Source: CAWINY01 sp963837635 (GTDB taxonomy: Bacteria; Acidobacteriota; Terriglobia; Terriglobales; Acidobacteriaceae). Taken from it: a DNA stretch of 64,000 nt. The stretch covers positions 558,001-622,000 of the forward strand of contig CAWINY010000006.1 in assembly GCA_963837635.1 (NCBI GenBank), written 5' to 3'. Position numbers and translations under genes: made by a program. Shown here one piece after another: positions 42,581-52,339 of the stretch; positions within the stretch are counted from its first letter, which is position 1, and every line of letters begins with the position of its first letter. The notes beneath the pieces are model-generated. The model saw only the letters and a list, made by a program, of their open reading frames with translations. It was not told the DNA's origin and did not search any database.

Positions 42581-43012
42581 GCGGTCGTTAGTCGTTGGTC
42601 GTTAGCCGCTACTCACCAATCAGCCATGTTGTCATCCTGAGCGAGCCAACGCGCCTGGGCGCGATGGCGAGTCGAAGGACCTTGTGTTCTTGCCCTTCCT
42701 GGTCTTCTCTTCGTCGTAAGTCGGTAGTTGGTTCGGTCCAGATATTAAGGGCTGACGGCTCAGCGCTGACGACCAACGCTGGACAGCTAACGACCAACGA
42801 CCAACGACCAACGACCAACGACTAACGACTAACGACCAACGACCAACGACCAACGACCAACGACCAACGACTAACGACTAACGACCAACGACCAACGACC
42901 AACGACCAACGACCAACGACCAACGACCAACGACCAACGACCAACGACCAACGACCAACGACTAACGACTAACGACTAACGACCAACGACCAACGACCAA
43001 CGACTAACGACC
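42581..43012. repeat. Inverted heptamer arms with a 32-copy tandem array
   Basis: The right arm 42789-43012 is exactly 32 copies of AACGACC or AACGACT with no insertion or deletion (224 bp). The left arm GGTCGTTAGTCGTTGGTCGT (42583-42602) is its inverse. The loop contains GTTGTCATCCTGAGCGAG (42631-42648), a partial CATCCTGAGCG element. The gap 42558-43051 holds no gene. Confidence 0.95.
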
Positions 43013-43015
43013 CGC

Positions 43016-43021
43016 TATAAT
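43016..43021 (+). promoter_or_regulatory. Enolase -10 box at end of the array
   Basis: TATAAT lies 3 bases after the last heptamer. The bases 17 upstream (ACGACC) belong to the array and do not resemble a -35 box. The ATG of enolase is at 43052, with GGAG at 43041. Confidence 0.65.
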
Positions 43022-43033
43022 GTTGCGGCCTAA

Positions 43034-44368
<1,335 letters not shown>

Positions 44369-44372
44369 GTAA

Positions 44373-44393
44373 CGCCGGCGTCTCGCCGGCGGG
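44373..44393. repeat. Palindromic repeat of the CGCCGGCG family
   Basis: CGCCGGCG-TCT-CGCCGGCG (44373-44391), extended to a 21-base stretch that recurs inverted at 58593-58613. It is wedged between the enolase stop and the truncated tetR. Confidence 0.8.
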
Positions 44394-44412
44394 CTCTGCC
44401 CTCTATGGCGCG

Positions 44413-44961
44413 GTGATCGACCGGGTGTTCGCCGGCCTGCTGGAGCGCGTGACCGCTGTGCTGGACGCTCCCCTGCCGCCGCGCGAGAAGATGCTGCAAT
44501 ACGTGGGCACTCACTTCGACTACATCGCACACGCGCCGCTCAATCCGCGGCTGATCCAGCAGGAGATGATGCGCGGCGGGCGCAACGCGTCGCCGCACAT
44601 CCGGCGCGTGGTCAAGAACTATTTCGTCCCCCTGTTCGGGCGGCTGGGGCGGCTGATCCACGAAGGGATCGAAGCGGGGGACTTCCGCGAAGTGGACGCG
44701 CAGCAGTTCGTGCCTTCGATGATCGCGGTGATCGTCTTTTATTTCAGCAATATGCCGGTCGTCCGCTTGATGCGTCCCGGCGACCCGCTTTCGCCGCAGC
44801 GACTGGCCGTGCGGCGGGCCGCGGTGCTCGATTTCATTGACTCGGCGTTGTTCCGCCCAGCCGGAACTAAGATTTGTCGTTCTGAGCGAAGCGAAGAACC
44901 TGCTGTTCTGCGCAACTCGGAACCGACGGACGGCCGCAATAAGAAGGGGGCCAAGCGATGA
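44413..44961 (+). pseudogene. TetR-family regulator lacking its DNA-binding domain
   Basis: About 183 residues in an open frame beginning GVSPAGSALYGAVIDRVFAG. The reading starts exactly where the HTH of a normal TetR ends (the usual SKEALYRAVI join), leaving only the ligand-binding part (LLERVTAVLDAP, QEMMRGGRNASPHIRRVV, SMIAVIVFYFSNMP). No HTH is encoded before it: only 44 bases separate it from enolase. The C-terminal 30 residues (KICRSERSEEPAVL and on) come from a CATCCTGAGCG-like repeat. GTG 44413 is the best start. It overlaps the HlyD start (ATGA), so it was probably part of the operon. It could still oligomerise but not bind DNA; an assembly error is possible. Confidence 0.75.
44877..44911. 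repeat. CATCCTGAGCG-like repeat at the 3-prime end of the truncated tetR
   Basis: GTCGTTCTGAGCGAAGCGAA then GAACCTGC is a diverged copy of the left end of the 5568 element, read in frame. Confidence 0.55.
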
Positions 44962-46070
44962 AAGCGCGTACGCGTTTTGCCATCCTGCTCGGCGTGATCT
45001 TTGCCGCCTCGGCGCTCTTTTACTATTTCAGCGCCGACCACTCCAGCGATACGGTGCTGATCGGCACCATTGACGCGAACCAGGTGGTCGTCAGCTCGAA
45101 GGTGATGGGCCGCATCGAGAAGCTGAACGTCGTCGAGGGCACACAGGTGAAAGCGGGAGAGCTGATCGCGGAGCTCGACTCGGCGGAGCTGCAGGCGGAG
45201 AAGAACGCGGCGGATGCCACCCTGTCCAGCCTGCGCTCGCGGGTAACGGGCTCGCGCGCGACTTATCGTGTGACTGCCGGTTCGACCACCAGCGACGTGG
45301 CCAACGCCACGGCCCGCGTGGCCAACTCCCGAGCGCAGTTGATCCAGGCGCAGGCTAACATGGCGCAGCAAAAGCTCGATACCGAGCGCATGGTGCGGCT
45401 GGCTGATCAGGGCGTCGCCTCGCAACAAGACCGGGACCGCGCCGTCTCCGCGTTAAACGCGCAGCAGGCGGGCGTGCAGGCGCTGACCGACATGGTCACG
45501 GCGGCGGAAGCGGATTTACGCTCGGCCGAGGCCCGCACCCATCAGACCACGGCGGCGGTGAGCGATGTGGCCTCCACCGAGGCGCTGATGGCACAGACCC
45601 AAGCGCAACTGGCCGAGGCGGAGACGCGACTGGGATACACGAAGATCTACGCTCCGGTGAGCGGCGCGGTGCTGGTACGCGCGGCGCGCGAGGGCGAGGT
45701 GGTGAATCCGGGCACGCCCATCGTGACCATCGTCGATCTGGGCGATACGTGGGCTTGGGCGGCGGTGCCGGAGACGGACGCGCCGCACATCCGCTTGGGA
45801 GACAAGCTGCAGGTGCGCTTGCCCGATGGCAGCACAATCCCCGGAGAGGTCAGCTACAAGGCGGCGGAAGGCGATTTCGCCACCCAGCGCGACGTGAGCC
45901 GCCGCAAGCGCGACATCAAGACCGTGGCATTAAAGGTACGCGTGGCCAATCCGCAGCTCCAGCTCGTTCCCGGCATGACCGCCGAGGTGTTGCTGCCGAA
46001 GGCGCTGCTGAATCGCCCGGTGATCGCCACCGAGGCTGCGCCAGGAACGCTGCAGGGGGTCAGCAAATGA
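44958..46070 (+). CDS. HlyD-family periplasmic adaptor
   Basis: A 370-residue membrane-fusion protein with N-terminal anchor (ILLGVIFAASALFYYFSA), lipoyl half VSSKVMGRIEKLNVVEGTQV, a helical hairpin at about 90-225 and APVSGAVLVRAAREGEVV. It precedes the ATPase and ABC-2 permease in the same operon and probably carries substrate from the permease toward an outer-membrane channel. Start and stop overlap both neighbours (ATGA at each side), which shows tight coupling. Confidence 0.9.
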   Translation: MKARTRFAILLGVIFAASALFYYFSADHSSDTVLIGTIDANQVVVSSKVMGRIEKLNVVEGTQVKAGELIAELDSAELQAEKNAADATLSSLRSRVTGSRATYRVTAGSTTSDVANATARVANSRAQLIQAQANMAQQKLDTERMVRLADQGVASQQDRDRAVSALNAQQAGVQALTDMVTAAEADLRSAEARTHQTTAAVSDVASTEALMAQTQAQLAEAETRLGYTKIYAPVSGAVLVRAAREGEVVNPGTPIVTIVDLGDTWAWAAVPETDAPHIRLGDKLQVRLPDGSTIPGEVSYKAAEGDFATQRDVSRRKRDIKTVALKVRVANPQLQLVPGMTAEVLLPKALLNRPVIATEAAPGTLQGVSK

Positions 46071-47080
46071 GTACCGCGGCACCGACCACGCCCAACGCCA
46101 TTGAGGTGGAGCACATCGTCAAGAAGTACGGCGATTTCACCGCGGTGAACGACGTTTCGTTCAACGTGGCCGAAGAAGAGATCTTTGGCCTGCTTGGTCC
46201 CAACGGGGCGGGGAAGAGCACGCTGATTCGCATGATGACCACGCTCATCCCGATCACCGCGGGCAAGGCGCGGATTGCCGGCTATGACGTGCAGAAGGAC
46301 CCGGACAATGCGCGCCGCGCCATTGGAGTCGTCCCGCAGGCCATGACCAGCGATCTCGATCTGACAGTCGGGGAGAATGTAAACATCTACGCCAAGCTCT
46401 ACGATGTGCCGGCCGCGCGGCGCCGCCAGCAGGTTGCCGACCTGCTGGAAGCGGTGGACCTGACGAAGTGGCGCGACGCGCCCACCAAGACGCTTTCCGG
46501 CGGCATGCGCCGGCGGCTGGAGGTGGCGCGCGCCCTGGTGCACAGCCCTCGGATCTTCTTTCTTGACGAGCCGACCACTGGGCTGGACCCCGTGTCGCGT
46601 GTCGCCGTGTGGGAGATGCTGAGCAAGATCAAGAGCCAGCGCAAGCTCACGGTGCTGATCACCACCCACTACATGGACGAAGCCGACCGCCTGTGCGATC
46701 GCATCGCCATCGTGGACCACGGCAAGCTGGTGGCGCTGGATACGCCCATGGCGCTGAAGGCGCGGGTCCCGGGCACGAATATCATCGAATCACAGTTCAG
46801 CAATATGCCCCAGGACTGGGAGCCGCAACTCCGCGCGTTAGCCGACGTGCAAGACATTCAACATGAGGGTGGAGGCATGTACCGCATCCTCTCGGACAAC
46901 GGCTCACGCACCACGATGCAATTGGTGGAGTTGGCCGCGCGCATCGGGGTTGAGCTGAAATCGCTCTCGGTGCAGAACACCACCTTGGACGACGTTTTCG
47001 TGCATTTCACCGGACGCCAGTTGCGCGATGAGCAGGTGAAGGCTTTTAAGTTCGTGATGCCGACACGGCCAGGATACTGA
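46067..47080 (+). CDS. ABC transporter ATPase of the ABC-2 type
   Basis: A 337-residue ATPase: Walker A GPNGAGKST near 47, signature LSGGMRRRLEVARAL near 144, Walker B IFFLDEPTTGLDP near 164, H-loop TTHYMDEADR near 199, and a C-terminal domain (about 240-337) typical of DrrA/CcmA-type drug or lipid exporters. It overlaps the HlyD gene by four bases. Confidence 0.93.
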   Translation: MSTAAPTTPNAIEVEHIVKKYGDFTAVNDVSFNVAEEEIFGLLGPNGAGKSTLIRMMTTLIPITAGKARIAGYDVQKDPDNARRAIGVVPQAMTSDLDLTVGENVNIYAKLYDVPAARRRQQVADLLEAVDLTKWRDAPTKTLSGGMRRRLEVARALVHSPRIFFLDEPTTGLDPVSRVAVWEMLSKIKSQRKLTVLITTHYMDEADRLCDRIAIVDHGKLVALDTPMALKARVPGTNIIESQFSNMPQDWEPQLRALADVQDIQHEGGGMYRILSDNGSRTTMQLVELAARIGVELKSLSVQNTTLDDVFVHFTGRQLRDEQVKAFKFVMPTRPGY

Positions 47081-47166
47081 AACCTGTGGCCAGTGGTCGG
47101 CGGCCAAGACCTGTGCGGGCGAGAGCTGATAGCTGAAAGCTGAAAGCGAATTACACCGGAGTTTCC

Positions 47167-48279
47167 ATGAACCGCATGTTCGCCATCGTCGAACGAGAGA
47201 TCCGCAAGTTCCTGCGCTCGCCGGCGCTGATGATGGCGGCCATGGTGTTTCCGCTGGTGCAGCTCATCATCCTGGGCAATGCTTTCGGCGGCAAGGTACG
47301 CGACGCACGGCTTGGGATTGTGGATCTGGATCACGGCTCGCAGTCGATCAAGATCAAGGAGGCGATGAACAGCATCGCCGCCAATGTGCGCACGGTGACG
47401 CCGGTCTACTACGACGACGAGCGCCACGCGATGGATGACGTGCGCAACGGCAAGATCGCGGGCGCGCTGGTGATCCCGCCGCAGTTCTCGAATTACGTGG
47501 CCGACCAAAACCGGCCGCGCATCGGGCTGATCGTTGATAACAGCGATAACTTCATGAGTTCGGCGGTCGAGCAGAAGATGACCGAACTGGTGCAGGCGCT
47601 GAACGGCCCGGTAATCGAGCCGCGAGTGGTGCAGCAGATCACGCTGGACGTGGTCGAGTTGTATCCCTACATCGAGTACATGAAGTATCTGTTGCCCGGC
47701 TCGATCACCCTCGCCATGTTCGTCTCGGTGATGATCGGCGGTGGCATGTTGTACATCGACGACAAGGCGCGTGGCATTCACGAGGGATACCTGGTCACGC
47801 CGATCACGCGCACGGAACTGGTGTTTGGGCTGAATATCGCGGGGTCGCTGAAGGCGATGGCCTCCGGCGTGGTCATCACCCTGATCGGTTCCATGTTGGC
47901 AGGGGTGGGTGCCATCCTGAATCCGCTCAGGGATATTGGCCTGATCGGCATGATCGTGTTGACCTCGATCGCCTTCAACGCCATGATGTTCCTGCTGATG
48001 GTGCGGGTGGAGGACCCGCTGGTGCCGCGCGCCATCTTCGGCATCCTCAACACGCTGCTGTTCTTCCCCAGCGGCTCGATTTATCCCATCAATGCTTTTC
48101 CCAAATGGCTGCAGGTGATCGCCCGGGTCGACCCGTTCACCTACGCGGTCCACGGATTCAAGGCCTTGCTGCTCAAGGATGCGGGATTTACTGCAATTTG
48201 GCCCGACCTGCTGTATCTTTCTCTGTTCGCCATGTTGATGCTCGGCATTGCGACACCGCTGTTCAAGCGCACGCTGTGA
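47167..48279 (+). CDS. ABC-2 type permease
   Basis: A 370-residue membrane protein: first helix (MMAAMVFPLVQLIILGNAFG), an extracytoplasmic domain about 40-175 (DVRNGKIAGALVIPPQFS), then five helices ending LLYLSLFAMLMLGIATPL. This is the one-plus-five arrangement of YhgE/drug exporters. Encoded 86 bp after the ATPase gene. With HlyD and ATPase, it should form a small-molecule or lipid efflux pump. Confidence 0.9.
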   Translation: MNRMFAIVEREIRKFLRSPALMMAAMVFPLVQLIILGNAFGGKVRDARLGIVDLDHGSQSIKIKEAMNSIAANVRTVTPVYYDDERHAMDDVRNGKIAGALVIPPQFSNYVADQNRPRIGLIVDNSDNFMSSAVEQKMTELVQALNGPVIEPRVVQQITLDVVELYPYIEYMKYLLPGSITLAMFVSVMIGGGMLYIDDKARGIHEGYLVTPITRTELVFGLNIAGSLKAMASGVVITLIGSMLAGVGAILNPLRDIGLIGMIVLTSIAFNAMMFLLMVRVEDPLVPRAIFGILNTLLFFPSGSIYPINAFPKWLQVIARVDPFTYAVHGFKALLLKDAGFTAIWPDLLYLSLFAMLMLGIATPLFKRTL

Positions 48280-48318
48280 CTACGGCTAACTGATGGACGG
48301 GTGGTTCCGGAAAACACC

Positions 48319-48392
48319 TGCCACAGAGGCACAGAGCCACAGAGAAAAGCAGAAATCGGGGGCTCTGTGCCTCGGTGTCTCTGTGGCAGATG
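48319..48392. repeat. Inverted CACAGAGG arms
   Basis: GCCACAGAGGCACAGAGCCA (48322-48341) is inverted to CTCTGTGCCTCGGTGTCTC (48363-48381) then TGTGGCAG. Hairpin-like, between the permease gene and the next gene. Confidence 0.65.
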
Positions 48393-48443
48393 TTCTTGGT
48401 TCCACATGGCACGGCGGGCATGGGTTTTACCACCGGCTAAAAA

Positions 48444-48890
48444 ATGTTGACTACGATCTTCACCGCAAGCAACTACGACCCGGCGCGGGAACGGCGCCGC
48501 CGCAACCGCATCCTCACGGCTGTTCTTGTCGTTATCGCGATTGCGGCCGTGCTGTACGCGTTGCGTAACTATCCCGAGGAGCGCGTGGTATCGAAGTTCT
48601 TTGGCGCGCTGGAAAATCAGAATTACGAAGAGGCCTATGCGCTCTGGATGGCCGACCCCAACTGGAAGCAGCATCCGCAGCAGTACCGCCTGTATCCCTT
48701 TGCCGAGTTCTGCCAGGATTGGGGGCCGGGCGGCGAGTATGGGCCAATCAAAACCTTCAAGATCGACGGCACGGCAAACCCCAAGGGCGGCAGCGGCGTC
48801 GTAGTCGTGGTCACGGTCAATCAGCGCGCCGAGAAGGCCCGCATCTGGGTGGAGAAGTCGAACAAATCGCTGACGTTCTCGCCGTATTGA
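48444..48890 (+). CDS. Hypothetical membrane-anchored protein
   Basis: A 148-residue protein with a charged N terminus (ARERRRRNR), one helix (ILTAVLVVIAIAAVLYAL, about 22-40) and a periplasmic part of about 108 residues: YPEERVVSKFFGALENQNYE, EAYALWMADPNW and a mixed beta tail VVVVVTVNQRAEKARIWVEK. The shape resembles a DUF4878/SnoaL-like fold hung from the membrane, though no family is certain. It is separated from the efflux operon by a hairpin repeat. Confidence 0.72.
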   Translation: MLTTIFTASNYDPARERRRRNRILTAVLVVIAIAAVLYALRNYPEERVVSKFFGALENQNYEEAYALWMADPNWKQHPQQYRLYPFAEFCQDWGPGGEYGPIKTFKIDGTANPKGGSGVVVVVTVNQRAEKARIWVEKSNKSLTFSPY

Positions 48891-49022
48891 AGGCTTGCTT
48901 AACAACGGATTTACACGGATCAGAGGACTGGGCCGTCGGGTGATCGGGCCATCTGGGGAATCGAACCGGCGAATGGGCACTGAGAACTGAGTAATGAGAC
49001 GCTCACATTAGGTAGCACAGCC

Positions 49023-49283
49023 ATGACTTTTAATCCAAGGAACTTCAGGCGCATCAACGGAGACAGCAGGCCGTCATTCAAGATTCGCACTGCTGACCAT
49101 ACCACGCTGATTCTCGTCAAAGGCTCTGGAGATGCGATGTACGGCAGGACCCGCAGCGACAAAGACCACATCATTCAACAATTTGACGACAAGTCTGACT
49201 TATTGCTTTGGGCTTGGGTAGGCCAATACTATACAGACATCTTCCAACTCACTCAGGAAGACTTGGAAGCACACTACAAATAA
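49023..49283 (+). CDS. Small hypothetical protein
   Basis: An 86-residue soluble protein: IRTADHTTLILVKGSGDAMY, RTRSDKDHIIQQFDD, then LLLWAWVGQYYTDIFQLTQEDL. It is more AT-rich than neighbours and has a good open frame but no strong ribosome-binding site. A KTSC-like or toxin-like identity is not supported. Possibly a recent gain. Confidence 0.5.
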   Translation: MTFNPRNFRRINGDSRPSFKIRTADHTTLILVKGSGDAMYGRTRSDKDHIIQQFDDKSDLLLWAWVGQYYTDIFQLTQEDLEAHYK

Positions 49284-49358
49284 TGGTTTTGTTGTGGTTG
49301 CGTCAGGGATGCCCCCCCCGGGGTGCTGAGGACTGAACACTACCAACTGAGATCTGCT

Positions 49359-49697
49359 ATGAGCTGCCTGTTTTGCGACATCATTGCCGGCAAGGTTCCG
49401 TCCAAGAAGGTTTTCGAGGACGAACGCGCATTCGCCTTTCACGACATCAATCCGCAGGCGCCGACGCATGTGGTGATCGTGCCCAAGCAGCATATCATCG
49501 ACGTGAAAAACGCCAAGCCGGAGGATGCCGAGGACATCGGATACCTGCATCTGGTGGCGGCGCAGATCGCTCGCGAACGCAAGATCGAGGATGGCTACCG
49601 CACGGTATTCAACGTCGGCCCGCGCGCCGGGCAATCGGTGTTCCACCTGCATCTGCACCTGATCGGGGGCCGCGACCTGAAGTGGCCTCCAGGATAA
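49359..49697 (+). CDS. HIT family (Hint/HinT) nucleotide hydrolase
   Basis: A 112-residue purine nucleoside phosphoramidase-type protein. CLFCDIIAGKVPSKKVFED opens, HDINPQAPTH forms the base, and the triad loop HLHLHLIGG near 96-104 carries the catalytic histidine. Full length for HinT. An upstream in-frame start at 49323 is less likely. Confidence 0.93.
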   Translation: MSCLFCDIIAGKVPSKKVFEDERAFAFHDINPQAPTHVVIVPKQHIIDVKNAKPEDAEDIGYLHLVAAQIARERKIEDGYRTVFNVGPRAGQSVFHLHLHLIGGRDLKWPPG

Positions 49698-49709
49698 GGA
49701 TGGCGTTTC

Positions 49710-50309
49710 TCACCATGCCCGCGACCACCGCGGTCCTTTATTCTGTTCGTCGCGCAGGCGCGAATCGACTCCGGCGCGCAGCTCAAGGAGACGCGCAAAC
49801 AGCCAGAGCAGATCGGAAAGACGATTGAGGTAGGCCAGCACGTTGGGATCAACTTCGCTGCCGGACTCGGCCAGCCGGACCGCGAGGCGTTCGGCGCGTC
49901 GGCAGATGGTGCGTGCCAGGTCGTATGCCGCCGCCGCCGTGTGATCGCCGGGCAGCGACCAGTCGGAGACCATGTCCGGCATTGCCTCAATGCGGTGAAC
50001 TTGGGCGGTGAGCGCCTCCACCATGTCCGCCGTGACCACGGGCGGGGGCTGCTTCACCGCGCGGAGTTTCTCGCCGTCAGAAACTGAAGCCAGGGCGCCT
50101 CCCACGACAAACAGTTCCTTCTGGATGGCACGCGTCGCCCCGATCACCTCCGCATCATCGGAGAAGGAACGGGCCAGGCCCAGCGCAGAGTTGAGTTCGT
50201 CCATTGCGCCATACGTCTCCACGCGAAGGTCAGCCTTGGAAACCCGCGCGCCTCCGATCAGGGAAGTTTGCCCTTTGTCTCCACCCTTGGTAGCGATGCT
50301 GCCTGCCAT
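49710..50309 (-). CDS. Cob(I)alamin adenosyltransferase, PduO type
   Basis: A 199-residue enzyme that adenosylates the cobalt of reduced cobalamin. TKGGDKGQTSLIGG is the ATP-binding N terminus, YGAMDELNSALGLAR near 33 follows, and RTICRRAERLAVRLAE near 133 is the conserved helix with the Arg pair. It lies at the end of the btuB-C-D block on the same strand, 105 bp past a hairpin repeat, so imported B12 would be converted to the coenzyme here. Confidence 0.95.
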   Translation of the reverse strand: MAGSIATKGGDKGQTSLIGGARVSKADLRVETYGAMDELNSALGLARSFSDDAEVIGATRAIQKELFVVGGALASVSDGEKLRAVKQPPPVVTADMVEALTAQVHRIEAMPDMVSDWSLPGDHTAAAAYDLARTICRRAERLAVRLAESGSEVDPNVLAYLNRLSDLLWLFARLLELRAGVDSRLRDEQNKGPRWSRAW

Positions 50310-50336
50310 GGGAAATCCTCCGTTCTGGCGAACTAC

Positions 50337-50430
50337 TTACCGCGGATTTTCACGGATTGGGACGGATCGAGATGGATTTCTCCAAGAATTATCCACATAA
50401 TCCGTCTTCATCCGTCAAATCCGCGGTACG
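50337..50430. repeat. Inverted GCGGATT-type arms
   Basis: TACCGCGGATTTTCACGGAT (50339-50358) is inverted to CATCCGTCAAATCCGCGGTA (50408-50427), the last part lying over the btuD stop. Imperfect units continue to each side of a short loop. Confidence 0.6.
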
Positions 50431-51191
50431 CAGTTGACCCCGACGAGCCGATGATTATCTAACTCGGAACGGGGCACCGAAAATGCGCGCGCCAGCAGAT
50501 CGGGCTGAAGTATCTCGTCAGTTCGCCCCACAATCGAATCCAGTTCCGGAGTCAGCAGGATAGCCGTCGAGAAATTCTCGCCGATCAGCGCGATATCGTG
50601 CATGGCAGCCACAATGGTGATTCCCTGCTGATTCAACTGCCGCAGGAGCGCGATCAGTTCGATTTGCCGTCCCACGTCGAGTTGCTGCATCGGTTCGTCC
50701 AAAAGGATCAGCCGCGGTTGCTGAGCCAGTCCGATGGCCAGCTTCACGCGCTGGCGCTCGCCCCCGGACAATTCCGAAAACAGCCGTTCTCGCAGATGTA
50801 GAACGCCCACGGCTTCCATCGCGGATTCCACGACTTCATGGTCGTGAGCCGATGGTCCTCCGAATCGGCGCAGGTGCGGTACTCGCCCCTGGGCCACCAC
50901 TTCCTCTACACGAAACGCGAAAGGCAGCTCCAAATCCTGCGGCACCAGCGCCGAATAACGCGACAATTGCTTGCGTTCCCATGTAGGCAAGGCGCGGCCG
51001 TCCACCAGCACCGTGCCGGACTGGGGTCGTACCAGGCCCACCACCATTTTCAGCAGCGTGGTTTTGCCCACGCCATTGGGCCCGAGCAGCGCCACCATGC
51101 CGCCGCAGGGCACGCTCAGCGAGAGCCGGTGAAAGATCGGATCCTCACCCCACCGGAAGCATACGTCGCGAAATTCTACGATAGCCGCCAT
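50415..51191 (-). CDS. btuD: ABC transporter ATPase for B12/iron-siderophore uptake
   Basis: A 258-residue ATPase: Walker A GPNGVGKTT near 37, signature LSGGERQRVKLAIGLAQ near 138, Walker B RLILLDEPMQQLD near 158 and switch histidine AAMHD near 196. It is the FecE/BtuD type and overlaps the permease stop (ATGA at 51188-51191). The presence of cobalamin riboswitches upstream and an adenosyltransferase downstream marks it as a B12 importer. Confidence 0.9.
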   Translation of the reverse strand: MAAIVEFRDVCFRWGEDPIFHRLSLSVPCGGMVALLGPNGVGKTTLLKMVVGLVRPQSGTVLVDGRALPTWERKQLSRYSALVPQDLELPFAFRVEEVVAQGRVPHLRRFGGPSAHDHEVVESAMEAVGVLHLRERLFSELSGGERQRVKLAIGLAQQPRLILLDEPMQQLDVGRQIELIALLRQLNQQGITIVAAMHDIALIGENFSTAILLTPELDSIVGRTDEILQPDLLARAFSVPRSELDNHRLVGVNCVPRI

Positions 51192-52339
51192 TACAAAGAT
51201 GCTCGTCCGCGGTTGTGGTTCAAAAGGTACAGGAATGCCGGTCCGCCGAGAAACGCGGTGAGAATTCCCACCGGGATCTCGGTTGGCGGACAGACGGTGC
51301 GCGCGATGGTGTCCGCCGCAATCAGAAATACGGCCCCGCCCAACGCCGCGGCGGGAAGCAAGCGCACATGGTCTGGTCCGAGAATAAGCCTCAGATAATG
51401 CGGCACCAGCAGCCCGACAAAGCCGATCAGCCCTCCCAGAGACACAGCCAGGGCGGTCAGCAGCGAACCGAGGACGACGGTTGCCATGCGCAGGTGATCC
51501 ACCCGCAACCCAAGCTGGGCGGCGTAGTCTTCTCCCAAAGCCAGCGCGTTCAAGCGGCGCGCCACAGGGAACGCCAGCACCAGGGCAATGGCTTCCACCA
51601 CGCCGATCACCGCAATTTGGTTCCAGGAGGGAATCGTGACTTCACCTTGCAGCCATGCGGTCAAAACACGAATGCCGGGGCTGGTGGCTTCCTGCCGCAG
51701 CTCAAAGGCTCGGGTCGCGGCGTTGAGCATGGTGCCGATGGCGAATCCTGCCAGCAGCATGTTCTCCATGGCGCGGCCACCGTGGCGAGCAATGTTCCAG
51801 ACGAGCAGCATGGTCAGCAGCGATCCGGAGAACGCCAGCAGCATGGTCGCGCTGAATCCGAACAGCGAAAGCTGCGGAACAAAAAAAACGGCGATCGCGC
51901 CACCAAGCGCCGCCCCTCCGGAAGCGCCCAGGACGAAAGGATCCGCCAGCGGGTTGCGAAACAGTCCCTGAAACAAAACTCCGGTGGCGGATAGTCCCGC
52001 GCCGATCAGCCCGGCGGCCAGCACCCTCGGCAGACGCAGACTGAAGATGATCATGCCTGCATCGCTGGCCTGCCACGGATGCAACAAGGTGCGCAGCACT
52101 TCGACGAGAGGCACCCGCACCGCGCCCACCCCGGATGACAAAACAATCAATACCAACAGCGAGGCCGTCAGCAACGCCAGCACCGAGGCCAACTTCGGAC
52201 GCTGCTGGGACCGCTGTCGGCGCCGCTTCCGGATGGGCTCCCCCGACGAGCATGCCGGGAGATCCGGCGCGCGCTGCGGGGGTGCGTGCCGGGCCTCAAA
52301 GGCGTTTGTCGGAGTTGTGTTGTCTACTCCCACTTCCAA
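51191..52339 (-). CDS. btuC: FecCD/BtuC-type ABC permease
   Basis: A 382-residue permease with an N-terminal cytosolic extension of about 50 residues, then 10 expected helices (LASVLALLTASLLVLIVLS first). RVPLVEVLRTLL, LRLPRVLAAGLIGAGLSATG and FVGLLVPHYLRLILG are the family motifs. TTG 52339 or GTG 52333 is the start, behind GGGGGAG; the first codons overlap the end of the TonB receptor gene. Confidence 0.92.
   Translation of the reverse strand: MEVGVDNTTPTNAFEARHAPPQRAPDLPACSSGEPIRKRRRQRSQQRPKLASVLALLTASLLVLIVLSSGVGAVRVPLVEVLRTLLHPWQASDAGMIIFSLRLPRVLAAGLIGAGLSATGVLFQGLFRNPLADPFVLGASGGAALGGAIAVFFVPQLSLFGFSATMLLAFSGSLLTMLLVWNIARHGGRAMENMLLAGFAIGTMLNAATRAFELRQEATSPGIRVLTAWLQGEVTIPSWNQIAVIGVVEAIALVLAFPVARRLNALALGEDYAAQLGLRVDHLRMATVVLGSLLTALAVSLGGLIGFVGLLVPHYLRLILGPDHVRLLPAAALGGAVFLIAADTIARTVCPPTEIPVGILTAFLGGPAFLYLLNHNRGRASL

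Noticed and set aside
42789..43012. CRISPR array
   Set aside because: The 32 units are 7 bases long and follow each other directly with no spacers; no cas genes are near.
46858..48153. 431-residue reading frame antisense to the ABC-2 permease and ATPase genes
   Set aside because: It is rich in histidine, arginine and aspartate in a pattern expected from the complement of GC-rich coding DNA, and it lies opposite two well-supported transporter genes.
49300..49330. Palindrome GCCCCCCCCGGGGTG as a further mobile repeat copy
   Set aside because: Too short and without the flanking blocks of the GGGTGCCCCA family; could be chance in GC-rich DNA.
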